Below, piece by piece: positions 1 to 11,234 of a stretch of DNA of 64,000 nucleotides; within the stretch, counting starts at the first letter, position 1, and each line of letters starts with the position of its first letter. Made by a program: the position numbers and the translations under genes. Under the pieces are notes generated by a model. That model made no database searches. It was not told where the DNA came from and was given only the letters and a program-made list of their open reading frames with translations. Origin of the DNA: Deroplatys truncata (Eukaryota; Arthropoda; Insecta; Mantodea; Mantidae); NCBI GenBank assembly GCA_030765065.1, contig CM060984.1, positions 100,545,488 through 100,609,487 on the forward strand, in the 5' to 3' direction.

Positions 1-276
1 GCAGCTGTGGCTCTGCTTATAGCGGAATTTATGGTATTTGTGAAGTCAAGAATTGGTGCTTATGCGTCACTGGCAGTTTTAAGTTTGCGTGTAGATCTTA
101 AGTATTATCCAATATGTGCTGAAAAATCTCCCAGTTTATGAAACCTCTGTTCAGTCTCCTAGTGGGTTGCGTTCATAGAATCGGATTGCCATCGAATGAG
201 ATCAAGACTGGACAGTGATCAGAGTCCATTTCAGGTATAACAGCCATGGTGGAAGTGTCTGATATATTTTTGTAGA

Positions 277-1010
277 GTGCGATGTCTATTACATCAGCTG
301 TTACATTTTGTCTATAGAAAGTGGGTTCCGGTGCGGCTGTTAAAAGGAATAGGACTTACAATTTTACGCAGAAATCGTAAAAATGTGATTATTGATAGGG
401 ACGATATTGTACTGTGGCACAGAGGTTATTTGCGCAAATTCGAACCAAGGATAAAGGGGAATAATATATATTATTTAGATGAGACTTCGTCCAGTGAAGG
501 TTATACAACTAGCTGTCAAAAAAACTGCATTTTTAACGGGTCTCTTATAACTCCAGCGGGATAGGCAAGAGGTTGATTCTCCTCCATATAGGCAGCGATT
601 TTGGTTTTTTTGGGAGATGGGGAAATAGTTGTTTAATTAATAAATAAAAAAGTGGGGACTACATGTTTTCAGATCCTAGTTCGAAAAAATTCTTCCTAAA
701 CTGGAGCCAAACAGTGTCATTATTATGGATACTGCACCATACCATACCGTACAATCAGAGCAAAACAAAGGCATCGAACGTAACAAAAGCTGGTGAAGAT
801 TGAATTGCTAGAACTGGTAAAACCCTTTAAAATGCCTGTGAAAGTACGTTGTGGATGATTTGGCGGAAAGAGCAGGACATAGCATTGACTGCCGCCTTAC
901 CATTATAATGTAAGGTTTGAACAACCTCCTCCATATGCTCAGCACTTGCGCAGCGGAGTGATACATTACTTCATAGTTATAATAAAATCAGTGTAGAGGG
1001 GAGAGGATGA
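277..1010 (+). pseudogene. Relic of an IS630/Tc1-superfamily DDE transposase
   Basis: The reading frame from 277 to 564 contains the block YYLDET (around 470-490), which resembles the first catalytic Asp region (YLDETW) of insect DDE_3-type transposases. After frameshifts and stops, another frame at about 698-745 reads SVIIMDTAPYHT, matching the second catalytic Asp block (IVMDNAPYHS). An NKSW motif follows at about 780-792, as expected downstream in this family. Interrupting stops between the blocks show that it is dead. It lies just upstream of the first host exon, so it is probably intronic. The family assignment rests on motif recall, not a search. Confidence 0.6.
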
Positions 1011-1282
1011 TGCGCACGCATTTCCTGACGTAAGTAATGCGGCAACCTTTACACAGCGTGTGGCAAAGACAATATAACTTCCGTCACAAATGTATCGTTG
1101 GAGATATTTAACAATTTATTGGTTGCAAAGCTGGAGCTATTAAGAAATGCACGTGATAAGAATAAAGTACACACAATTTTTTATTTAAGGAATACATTTT
1201 TAAGTAATCAAAGTCTCAAAGTAAAACAAAATAAAACCGTAAATTTTATATTGACCTGTGTAACTGAAACATTTATTTACAG

Positions 1283-1496
1283 GTGTGGGCGGTGTTCAGA
1301 GATGTGTGTCGTTTTTGGAAGGTGCACAACAAGTTCCCTAAACTGAAGAGATCTTCCAGTGACCTGCACCACACGGACCACATTGTCAGTCCTGATTCCA
1401 GTGGAGTCATTTGTGCATCCAAACTCGCCACACCAAACGGAATTGTTCCGGCAGCCAACGGTGGCCCTCCATCTGTCTCGCCGATCATGGCGCTCG
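1283..1496 (+). CDS. Internal coding exon of an unidentified host gene
   Basis: This 214-bp open stretch is preceded by a T-rich tract ending TTTACAG and followed by the donor GTATGT. It encodes 71 codons plus one base, beginning VWAVFRDVCRFWKVHNKF and ending SVSPIMAL plus the first base of a Gly codon. The exon is clearly richer in GC and in balanced codons than the AT-rich flanks. The last base is in phase with the acceptor at 8332, so the two exons can be joined without a frame break. The N-terminal part is basic and aromatic and could be a cytoplasmic helix. The rest is Ser/Pro/Gly-rich and probably disordered. I do not recognise the protein. Upstream exons must lie outside the window or before position 1. 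An exon is the best reading, but no transcript evidence is available. Confidence 0.6.
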
Positions 1497-1715
1497 GTAT
1501 GTGCATTTTAACTCTCCGCCCATTAGCTCGAGTCTAAAATACTAAACTGAGTCTTATTTACGGACACTCTTCAACTGCTATGGTTCTTAGTGTCTCATTC
1601 TATATTAGACGTGAAAGTCAGGCAATTTTGTTCCGAGGCCTTTTATCAGGATTGAGGTTCTTCTACGTGCCGCAAATCTACGATACGGGACCATCTGTCT
1701 TACTTCCCTTCCGAA

Positions 1716-3435
1716 TAGGGATGGGCAGAAAATAATGTAACGGTTACTTTAATGTAACGGTTACCAAAGTAGCGAATACAAAGTAACTACTTGCCCAATA
1801 ACGGTTACCAAAGTAACGAAGACAACTAGTTATCGTGTTAAGGTTACTGAAGAAACGGAACGGTTACCAAGCCTGGATGACATTCACTGCTTGTGCGCGG
1901 CATTGGTATTGCTTATCGGGAACTATTGTTCATTCCAAACCAGAGTTCCCTCTGATGTAAACAAAAGCACGTGCTTCTGCTTGTCACGAACCCAAGAACA
2001 CACTCTTACGCCAATGTAAATAGTTCCTTAATATATGTATTGTATCATGAAATATTAGGGCAGGAAAGGTATAGACTGTACATTTTATTGCGGTTATCAT
2101 AAGATCTCATTGCTAAAGGTAATGGATATATACCAACTGTTAAAGAGATTACAAAATACGATTTTTGTCTGCTGTTGCGCTAATGCCGAGAGTATCTTGC
2201 TGTATGCATGACTGCCATTCTCTTGTATATACAAGAAATGCATCAATGAATTCCCAGAGGTGCTATCTGAATACCAAATAAACACTTTGCGTAACACAGG
2301 AAATATCTTACGCTAGCACACTTATGCTCAGCTCTTATGATTTAGTCAGTTGGTATTTGAGTTTTCATGGCAGAGGAAGGTGCGTGTGGTGCGAATAAGC
2401 TGTTCAAACACAGAAGCAGCAAACAGTTAAAATGTGGCGAAAAACAAACAATACTTCATATATTCAACTCACTATTACGAAAATACCCGACACTTGCATT
2501 ATTGCATATTAAGAAACTAATATCGGATTTTACAGGCGTTTCAGTGAGAAGTGTAACAAAGCAGGGAATATAAACAGACATAATACAACATAGAAGAGGA
2601 TAAAACGTGGGAACTTGTTTTAAGTGCGGCAGTGCTGTGGAATTGTGGATAAGCTTGTCATTATTTTAGAGAGTAGTTCTGATTTCGATATAGCAACTGA
2701 TTCATCTTCGGAGGATTCGAATTTGAGTGTTGCACCTTTGCCTGAGGATTGTGATTAACGTAAGTAAAATGTTCATTACCGCTTACTTATAAAATTTGTT
2801 ACCTCCGGTTGCATTTTGAACTATGAATCTCTCGCAGGGCGCCTTTTTATAGGTTGAAACAATGTTCAACAAGCACGTGACAGGGGAACAAGCAGCCGTT
2901 AGGGACAGGGATTGCAAACTACTTTCGCGCGGATAATACAAAGAGTTTGTTTACAGTGAAAGGCACTCTGGTTTGGAAAAGACAGTAGTTACCACAATAT
3001 TCATTTACAGTTTGATTCAATCTCGCGCGGAGTTGTAAGCATATTGGATTATTACAGCATGTTGCTTATCGCTTCGAATATAGTCACAAGACACAGACAA
3101 TAGTTCAGTCAGCACTTGAATTGTATTAAGATGGTTATTCACGTACGATTATAAGTGTACGAGTTTTATACATCGTACATAGATCGATATAAATAAGCAA
3201 TTAATGCTGTTTAGCAGTAAAATATGCGCGGGCCACTAAGCTCATACAACGACATAGTTCGTAGTGAAACGTAGTTACATCTAATCTTTACTAACCGTTA
3301 ATGTAATGTAACTGCAACGTGATAACCCTGAAAAGAAATAACAATCGTTGCTGGTAAGGGTTACATGTAACCGTTAACGCGTTTTAACTACGACAGTCAT
3401 AACCGTTACTGGAAAATAAATGTGTCACATCCCTA
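1716..3435. mobile_element. hAT-like DNA transposon, non-autonomous
   Basis: The 1720-bp element starts TAGGGATGGGCAG and ends CACATCCCTA, giving short imperfect terminal inverted repeats (TAGGGATG). An exact 8-bp duplication CTTCCGAA flanks it (1708-1715 and 3436-3443), which is the hAT hallmark. Both subterminal zones are packed with AACGGTTAC motifs or their complement, as often seen for hAT transposase binding. No hAT transposase is encoded. It sits inside an S1 SINE, so it is younger than that SINE. Confidence 0.8.
2367..2757 (+). pseudogene. N- and C-terminal remnants of a DDE_3-type transposase inside the hAT element
   Basis: The frame from 2367 gives 68 residues with GEKQTILHIFNSLLRKYPTL and an LTGVS-like turn (FTGVSVRSV). 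This resembles the N-terminal helix-turn-helix of the same transposase family as the relic at 277-1010. About 60 bp later another frame reads IVDKLVIILESSSDF and ends in an acidic Ser/Asp/Glu tail with a stop near 2757, like the C-terminus of that family. The whole catalytic middle is missing. It could be a captured, internally deleted transposon carried within the hAT-like unit. The family link is my inference. Confidence 0.45.
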
Positions 3436-3566
3436 CTTCCGAAAGAAGCTATGCTAAGGATTTTTACGCCCGAAAAAATACATCGCCCTTCGCCAAGTTA
3501 GAACCCACGACCTCGGGAACCAGAGGTCGCATGGTACGCCTAGACCACGGAGGACGACAGCTCGAG

Positions 3567-5403
3567 CCTGCAACACATACAGGCACATATTCTCTGCAGT
3601 GTCGTTTCGTTTCCTTGGGTTTCTGTGTTTTGAGTTATGCTAGCTAAAGGTACTAGTCGGCCACAATATGAATGCGTGCGGTGGGAAGGGGAACTAAACA
3701 GTTACGGAACAAGTGGGTGGGGCATCGGAAGGACAGTCAGTAAAAGAAAACATCCGCAGTTCTGAGTTGCGTTTGGGGAGACTGAGGCCTACAAAGTGCA
3801 GTACTGTTTTCGTTGTGCAACTATACATTCCCCTACTGCCTTGCACCTCACTCCCCTCTGATCCATAGTCTTGATGACGTTAGGCAGTGTCAACAAAAAT
3901 ACTGGCGCCCTCCTCCAAGTGCATTCATAACGTGGCCGACTAATATGCGGGTATATGTCGAGAATGCAGGAAGGAGGAGCGCTAATACTTATTACGCCTG
4001 GCCAACAGGTGGTTTACCCTTTTCAATGACTAAGCTCGGCAGGCAGGCAACTGGAAGGAGTTTCCGGGAATTTTGAGAGGTTTCTCTCAGAATGTTTTAG
4101 CCGATACAGGAAAATAATGAACAGAATATCGTTCCAGTGAAGTCTTCTTTAATTACTCACATATCATTGAATTGAATACACTAGACAATCCCGTTTGCAC
4201 CAAAGCGCTAGACATTAGTTGTTCTGTAATTTCCAATTTAATTTGTAGGTACCATACTCCTATTATTCTGCGGTTACGCATAAATGACCCGCTTTTAAGC
4301 CCATCTCTAACGCACTCTCTTCGCTCCAACACGCAAATGCGAAGCTACATAATTCATCACGAAAATTTCGAAGTCCCGCTCCCTCGCAGTTTATCGCGAG
4401 AGCACACCTGTTCACTAGTTAAATAAGTCGCCGACTTTTCCTCTCCCGCGTCCTAAAAGCACAGTTCTCGAAATGGAACCTGATCTATTTCAGAACTGTT
4501 TTCTACGCGAACGAGGTTTGTTTCTTTCTTTTCACAAGACATTTTATTAATTTCATTAGTTAGACGGTGCCTTTTCTGTCTGGCTGCTATTGGCTTGTGC
4601 CGTCAGGCAAAAAATGGTATTTGCTATTTCTACTGTTAGAAAATGCCCTCGCCTATTGCTGCTTTCATTAATGCATTACCCGGTTCGCCGCATTTTGTTT
4701 ACATGGACGAATCTTGGAATTTCGGACTGCGTGTATACTTTTGTTGTACTTCCTTTGACCTGAAGTTGTAGTACACCTGTGCCTTTTTTCATAAGATGGC
4801 TGCAGGGTTCCCGGTTCCCCGCCTTTTTTATTTTAAAAGAAAGGGAGAGCAATAAATGTACTATGCAGTGCGGCGAGTTGTGATCTATTGTGCTTTCCTT
4901 CGTTTAGTCCTCCTTCGCAAGGTACAAGTCTCTAAGGCTTTTAGAAATCCTTGCAATTGCATAATTTCCTGATTAAAGTATTTAACCCTAAGAACTGTGA
5001 CAGCTTAACAGTTATACATCAAATGAGATATTATACTTCAACTTTGTATATTATATTCTGTAACATAACTATGTTAACTATTTACATTTCTTTATTTTAT
5101 ACCTAATTTGCTTTTTTCATTATTTTCTTTCCTGCTCGGATATTACTACAGCATATTGCCATGGATGCATCTCCATTCATTATCATACAGCGTTGAAATT
5201 CTCTCCCTAGTCATATCAGAGATTGTCGGACTGTAACACAAGTTAAGGTTAAATTAAAATGGCACTCATTGAACTCTGAATAAAACAATTGCCAGAGGTT
5301 GTGCTTTTTCTTTTCGGCATTCTATGTCAAATGAGATGCGACTTCCATAGCTAGACTCCGGTTCAGCAAAGAAGACGGGCGGAAATTAAGGTTTCGCGCA
5401 TAG
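3567..5403. other. Intronic sequence, nothing recognised
   Basis: No coding exon, SINE head or terminal repeat was recognised here. Short open frames (3813-4076 and 4172-4426) lack splice context or domain resemblance. Confidence 0.4.
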
Positions 5404-5407
5404 AAAG

Positions 5408-6181
5408 TGTCGCAGTTCTCAATATCTTGTGTTATCTTATTTGTTGGGCGCCTCGTGTTTTATTCTTTTTAAATTTGGGTTCTTTGTCCTCCGGCTAGCT
5501 ATTATAACTCAGTCGAGCACGTGTCTCTAAGCAGGGCGTGTAAACGGAAAGGAGTTGTTGCTAACACTGATAAAAAAAATGAATCTCTACTTTTATTGCC
5601 GTCACACTTAATTAATAATTGACATATTTAACCTTTATACACGCCTGACTGAAGCTGTGATATTTCCGAATGTAACTATAGTCGTTTTAGTTGCCGCGCA
5701 CCAATTACTTCGCGTACTTTGCATTTTTTTAACTAACTCTGCGACATGCACCTCGTGAGAGATTCTTCAGAACTGTGCAACACTTGCTTATGGCTCGAGA
5801 ATATATACTCCTTCACCTCGAATTGCTTAAACATTATAATAGAGCTGCAATTGGTTACCAAATTGCGCTAACTTTAGCGTCTGTTTTGGTCAACCAATCA
5901 CTACTACTAACATATATGCTCTAGGGAAGATATTCCCTCCATTTCTAAAAAAGGCACGCTACCCTGACGTCATTTTTTATCTCTTCTTAGTGATAAACAA
6001 CTCACCCCATCGGTTTAGTATTGCCCACTTCTATTGTCAGTTTCATTTAGGCCGTGCAAACTTATTTCCTAACAATACTTGTAACTAACAACCTTCTAAA
6101 ATCATGTACATTTAATAATATTAATTTACACTACAATCACTCTGGCATTCACAGCATGTTATGATATAAAATATTGCTTCA
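5408..6181 (-). mobile_element. Solo LTR, family A
   Basis: The 774-bp unit, read on the minus strand, begins TGAAGCAATATTTTATATC and ends GAGAACTGCGACA (TG...CA ends). It matches the copies at 27357 and 29926 along most of its length. A 4-bp duplication AAAG flanks it (5404-5407 and 6182-6185). No internal gag-pol sequence is present, so it is a recombination product. It lies in the host intron in antisense orientation. Confidence 0.88.
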
Positions 6182-6292
6182 AAAGAGACAAATATATTGC
6201 AGTCGGCGTTGCCATATCATTCCGCTTGCAGACATGGAATCACGCATGATACTGACATATTACTAAACGTTAATTCCAGCACAATTACTGTC

Positions 6293-6586
6293 GTCCTCCC
6301 TGATGTAGTGGTTAACATGCTAGCCTCTAGTTCCCGATAGTTACCGAGGTCGCGGGTTCAAATCCGGCAACGGATTTTTTCAGGCGTAAAAATCCTTAGC
6401 ATGGCTTCCTTCGGAAGGGAAGTAAAGCCGTGTCGTAGATTTACGGCACGTAAAAGAACCTCAAGCCTGATAAAGAGGCCTCTGAGCAAAATTACCGGTC
6501 TTTCACGGTCAATATAGAATGGGACGCTAAGGACCACAGTAGTTAAAGAGCGTCCATAAATAAATAAATTAATTAATTTAAAAAAA
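6293..6586 (+). mobile_element. tRNA-derived SINE S1, with a 15-bp TSD
   Basis: The head begins CGTCCTCCCTGATGTAGTGG and carries a B-box-like GCGGGTTCAAATCC. The body is shared with the other S1 copies and the tail is ATAAATAAATAAA-like plus an A-tract. Perfect 15-bp direct repeats AGCACAATTACTGTC flank it (6278-6292 and 6587-6601), showing target-primed retroposition of this exact unit. Confidence 0.95.
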
Positions 6587-6601
6587 AGCACAATTACTGT
6601 C

Positions 6602-7608
6602 AAAATAATGGTTTCTCTCATCACACAGATTAAATAGCGGCCACATAAAAGAAATAAAAACAAAATAAAGGGAAAATAATAAGGTCCGTGCATTAATAAA
6701 CAGGTATATAAACCTCTTTCCTTATCCCGCGAACGGAGCGTAGAAATATAATTCTTGCTACAACATTTTCACTCCGTTCCATTAGTACGTTTGTACTTAA
6801 GTCCCACGCCTTTTAAAATACACAACTTTGAGGCTTTTCCATCTGAAACATTTTAGTTTCCCTCTTCTTTACAACCAAATTGTCTACTGTCGGGTATTCT
6901 TTCTCGTACATACACAGTGGGAGTGAAATGGTCCTGCGGATTGAGGGAGGTGGGAGATTGGATGTAGATGAACAAAACCCTCCAACACTTCTTTGTAATT
7001 AAATGCACCATTAACTAGAAAATCGCGTTTAAAAGTATGAGTATTAGGCAACGTGGCGCAACTTGTTGATTCTGCTGGCAGCGCCTTGAATTATTCTAAC
7101 GCTCTGTAAAACCATTCTAATGTTGGCCATTTGTCGAATTCAGATCTTTTGTCGCTGGCGCGCGAGACATCAGAAAATTCCGGGAAAAAGGTTATTGTTT
7201 ACTGCACCGTGTGTAAACATTACCTCGACTTCTACATTCCCACGTAATTACAAATACTTTATTTGATATGTTTAAAAGCCTGAATATCTGGTCTATTCTA
7301 TTTCTAGGTTATGCCATGGTAAGGTAACGAACTCACTGGAATTGTTAGTGAGATTAAACAGTTTTAAGGTTTGTGTACACATAATACCTATGCATGTAAT
7401 TTAAAAGGTATACTTTAATTATTATGCAAGCCATACTGCAGCGATATTTATGTGACAATGCAATGCTTTACTTAAAAATAAGCATTCCAAAGGTTAACGC
7501 ACTTTATGTGAAACGCATCATTATTCCTAACTTTTGCAACACTATGACATTGACGTTACTGATAAGATTTGTGTGCGTATTTGTGACATATCAAAATATT
7601 TCAAAAAA
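6602..7608. other. Intronic sequence, nothing recognised
   Basis: AT-rich sequence with no supported feature. Open frames at 7424-7779 overlap the start of the following repeat and are not coding. Confidence 0.4.
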
Positions 7609-7609
7609 T

Positions 7610-8215
7610 CTGATGTGTTACACTCACATGACTTTCTCTACTCTTGTACAAACTATTTTTACAAACTCTTATTCTCCATCTATTTCATATTAATCGAGAT
7701 AAACATCTGCAGAGACGATCTTTTGACATGCAAAGAGAATTACATTTTACACATAGCGACCAGTTCTAAAAATATTTGACTATCGCTTAAGGCGTACACG
7801 TTCCCCTTGTTTTGTATTTGCAAGGGCAATATAGAAATACAGTAGCCTTTAAGCATCGACATCTGCTGGTTGCTAGGTGCAGCACCATTCTCTTTGACTC
7901 AGATTAATACTCTTTGCATATACAAGACAAAAAATGAGTAACGAATTCCCATTTTAGAAAATAAGTAATGAAAAATTTAAGAGAATAACAAGCAATATCT
8001 CGAAAATGGTTCAAAAAAAATGTATATGGCATAAATTGTGTATTTTAACGCGATCTACATTTTTTGTGTAGTAAAATTCTGTCTATCTCTTATGGTTTAC
8101 CAGTTATGCAAACGTCGTTCACAATGAAGAACACTTTTGGAGACATTCCCAGAAAATTTAAGATATACATTTTATTTGTCATGAAAGTATCTTAAATATA
8201 TGATATTTTAATCCA
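7610..8215 (+). repeat. R1 repeat copy, right end missing
   Basis: It starts with the R1 left end (CTGATGTGTTACACTCACAT), runs through the head and first body segment, and fades near 8215 without the CA-repeat or right terminus. It lies in the host intron about 120 bp before the terminal exon. Confidence 0.85.
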
Positions 8216-8332
8216 TTTCCATTTTCGTGGAGGTTTTTTAATGTTTCGCTTGTGGTTACATCCGAGCAATGAGACACCAACAATGCAATCCATCACTCCT
8301 CAGCTTGATAACTTGCTGTTTCTATTGTGCAG

Positions 8333-8589
8333 GTCGGCGGTGGACGGAAGTGGAGCTGGACGAAGAGGAAGAAGAAGCCGAGGAGGGCAAGGATAGGGAG
8401 GCGGCAAGTGGGGGCGAACTGCCGCCGTTCCGTGGCCGTGCCTCCACGGATGGACACTTGCTATCCCGACCCCGGCGGTGGAGATATCCGCCTCCAGCAC
8501 CGTCCAGCCAGCAGCAGTACGCACACGGGGGCGGCAGGGCTGACCGGAGGATGAGCATTTCAATGCGAGGCAACAATGCAAGTTACTAA
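8333..8589 (+). CDS. Terminal coding exon of the same unidentified host gene
   Basis: The acceptor is TTTCTATTGTGCAG just before 8333. The first two bases complete the Gly codon started by the exon ending at 1496. The frame then runs RRWTEVELDEEEEEAEEGKD, with a glutamate-rich acidic run at about residues 8-17. A Pro/Arg/Ser/Gly-rich part follows (SRPRRWRYPPPAP, SSQQQYAHGGG) and the protein ends SISMRGNNASY at a TAA stop (8587-8589). GC content is sharply higher than the surroundings. The C-terminus looks intrinsically disordered. The open frames on the opposite strand here are shadows of the GC-rich composition. I cannot name the product. An undetected extra exon within the intron remains possible. 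Confidence 0.62.
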
Positions 8590-9518
8590 TTTCAGCGTGC
8601 TCAAACCCTCCACCGTATGTTCACATATCCACACTTAGGATGCAGCAGGCGCTTCTCTCGATAACTAAAGCAACCACAACACTGTCACGTAAAATGTATG
8701 GCATTGCTTGACGGCTAAGTCAGATTTAAGATAAACGTTTGGAGAAATACCAAAATAAAACAAACACCATAGGCACTGCGTTGTGATCAATGCGTCATCT
8801 TGGAATTTATGGGCTGTTTAATGTCTTTAACACTCTGTTTAGTTTTGTTCAAGTATACCAGTATATGGGGCAATAGAGCAAATAAATAAACAATCAAATA
8901 CTAGATAATGCTGTTTTCCAAACACTAAAGAAAATATCAGGAATAGGGAGTCAGTTGCTGCAAGTTATCTACACCCAAATCACATATCAATACAAATAAT
9001 GTAAACAGCAGGGGACAAAGTTCACTGATGGGCAGTTAAACAGGATCTGGCGAGTGTTGTCTGCAAACGCCAATAGACTGTAAGAGGGATGGGGGTGGTT
9101 TGTTACCTGCGACGTCCCTGCCTAAATTCCAGTAACACTTCAACTTTATTTCCTTTAGTCCTGGCTTGAATGCACAGAAATGCCGATGCCTGTTAGCAAC
9201 TATGCGGAAGATAATTTCGCTTACTGTGTGTGAAGTTTCACACACCTGTATAATGTAAGGTAGAGATTAAGCAAATAAAAGAAACCTAAATATTTTTGTT
9301 TAATATTTACTTCCAAAGATTAGGAATGGCCGATTTGGATAAAAATATATCTAAAGTTCAGTACCTTAATTTGCATATGTAACTTTGTTAAGCATAAAAT
9401 GGAGAAAACGAGGTCATATCGGCAGCTTTTGCATTTGGAACAATTACTCATGTCAATCGTGTTCACTCATTTACTGTTTTGTGTTCATCTTTGCGTTGCG
9501 TTGTTCACACACACGATC
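8590..9518. other. Likely 3'UTR and downstream flank
   Basis: No repeat or coding feature recognised. The proximal part probably forms the 3'UTR of the upstream gene. Confidence 0.35.
8754..8759 (+). promoter_or_regulatory. Candidate polyadenylation signal
   Basis: AATAAA lies 165 bp after the stop codon of the terminal exon. A second AATAAA is at 8881-8886. Either could end the transcript. In AT-rich DNA such hexamers are common, so the call is weak. Confidence 0.3.
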
Positions 9519-9519
9519 A

Positions 9520-9660
9520 CAATCTCTTTCATACTTCCAGACTCTAGGGAGGATAGGGAATAATCCTGGCCGAAGAAAAATTCCCACCCTCCCGCCAAGA
9601 ATCGAACCCGGGACCTCTGTATTAGGAGGCTGGCATGCTAACCACCACAACACAGCGGCA
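9520..9660 (-). mobile_element. tRNA-derived SINE, family S3
   Basis: Read on the minus strand, a tRNA-like head (GTTGTGGTGGTTAGCATGCC, then GGGTTCGATTCTTGGC) leads into a body with ATTATTCCCTATCCTCCC and GAGTCTGGAAGTATGAA. The same body recurs at 25087-25235 with a different head. The open frames over it are not coding. Confidence 0.75.
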
Positions 9661-9947
9661 ATTAAATTTAAGTTACTTATTGATGATTAAAATCCCTTCT
9701 AAATTGTATCGTCATGTAAAACTGTTTTTGGAAAATAAATGGGATAACGCTTAGCAACTATAAATGACAGGAAGATTACAAGAGTGATTGTAAATATATT
9801 TGAAAGTCCAACAAGAATTGAGAATAAAAAGCATGTAATGTGGTAAGAGAGAGCCTCAGAGTTTTATTAAAAAATTAACATATATTCAAGGTTTTATTTA
9901 ACTTTCTTTTGGGTTTCTTCGAAGCCAATGCCAGCTCTTGAGGAAGA

Positions 9948-10219
9948 AAAAAATAAGAGTTTTATTTATGGACGCTCTTTAACTACTATGGTTCTTAGCG
10001 TCCCATTCTATATTGGGCGCGAAAGACCTCTCTATCAGGCTTGAGGTTCTTTTACGTGCCGTAAATCTACGACACGGGACCACCAGCTTTACTTCCCTTC
10101 CGAAGGAAGCCATGCTAAGGATTTTTACGCCCGAAAAAATCCATCGCCCTCCGCCAGGTTTGAACCCGCGACTTTGGAAACTAGAGGCTAGCACGGTACC
10201 ACTAGCCCACGGAGGACGA
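9948..10219 (-). mobile_element. tRNA-derived SINE S1
   Basis: Complete S1 copy in minus orientation, with the tail at the left (TTTATTTATGGACGCTC) and the tRNA-like head at the right (ending GGAGGACGA). Perfect 13-bp target duplications CTCTTGAGGAAGA lie at 9935-9947 and 10220-10232. Confidence 0.95.
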
Positions 10220-10475
10220 CTCTTGAGGAAGACATATATTAACTAATTTATTCTTGGAGGAACGATCTTTCTGGTTCTATGTCGACCTAAATTACCTACA
10301 TTCATTCACCTTCTTGGATGGAAGGACATAATGAGTTACTACTTTCTCAAGCGTTATATTTCAATTAATAGTAATAACGAATTGCTTCTATAAGAGGGGG
10401 GTGTCATGTGTGAAATTTCTGTTCTCCATATTTTAGGCAGCTTCCATTCTTTCTGTACAGTAATATCTTTTCGTG

Positions 10476-10710
10476 GACGCCGGGGTAGCGTAGTGGTTTC
10501 GTTTCCGGCTCTCGTTCTGAGGGTCCGGTGTTCGATTCTTAGCATTGTGGGGGTAATTTTAAGTCGCCTTATCACGCCCTCACCTCTGACTCAGCATCGT
10601 CATCATTATCGCTCTACCATCGGAGGAATGGACTCCGCCCTCTCAGAAATGGATCCAGACATCGCTTGGTGGAATAAGGTAACCCCCGAAGCGTTAGATA
10701 AGACATATTT
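10476..10710 (+). mobile_element. tRNA-derived SINE, another family
   Basis: A tRNA-like head GGGGTAGCGTAGTGGTTTCG (A-box-like) is followed about 30 bp later by GGTGTTCGATTCTTAGC (B-box-like). The body contains CATCGGAGGAATGGACTCCG. No second copy and no clear target duplication were found in the window, so the right boundary is approximate. Confidence 0.6.
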
Positions 10711-11231
10711 TTTATGGGAATTAATACTCTGAAGTTTCACTGGTATCGATTTAGTGTTTTTGAATTAGTGAAAAAAATTATATTTTCAAAATGTACCTAC
10801 TAGAATAAAATATAAGCTAAATATCCTGTGTATTTGTGACCTGTTTTTCAGGCATGTAATTTAACAGCTAAGGTACCTTTTCAAATATTGAATCTATGAC
10901 AGATCCGAAAAAATTAATCCAGTGGATTTAAAATACGAATCTTTATTAGTCTCTAGATGTCATTGACAAAGATATAATTTATGCAAAACAAGGATAATGC
11001 ATTTCTCTTAATTATAGCTTTAAGTACATCCTTTCCGGTTTCTAGCATAAAAGTTGCAGTATTCTATAGCATTTGAATTTGAGAAAATGTAGTAAAAATA
11101 AAAGTGCGGAAAAATGGCTTTATAAATTACTTTAACAATGTTTTACGAATACATAAAGAGCCCACAAATGCAAATTTCACAATTTATGTATAATATGATG
11201 ATATAACAACGTGAATCTCACTGAATCTTAG
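10711..11231. other. Unassigned AT-rich sequence
   Basis: Nothing recognised. It may hold old, eroded repeats. Confidence 0.35.
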
Positions 11232-11234
11232 AAC

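Larger units (their letters stand above)
1532..3558 (-). mobile_element. tRNA-derived SINE (family S1), split by a hAT element
   Basis: Two halves (1532-1715 and 3444-3558) match the other S1 copies at 6293, 9948, 13720 and 26962. The tRNA-like head is at the right end (ending GGAGGACGAC) and the tail (TTTATTTACGGACAC-like) at the left. An 8-bp direct repeat AGCTCGAG flanks the composite (1524-1531 and 3559-3566) and is a plausible SINE target duplication. The interruption is the 1716-3435 element. Orientation is minus, opposite to the host gene. Confidence 0.8.

Noticed and set aside
8300..8581. Two overlapping minus-strand open frames opposite the terminal exon
   Set aside because: They are shadows of the GC-rich plus-strand exon, which has the splice acceptor, phase match and stop.
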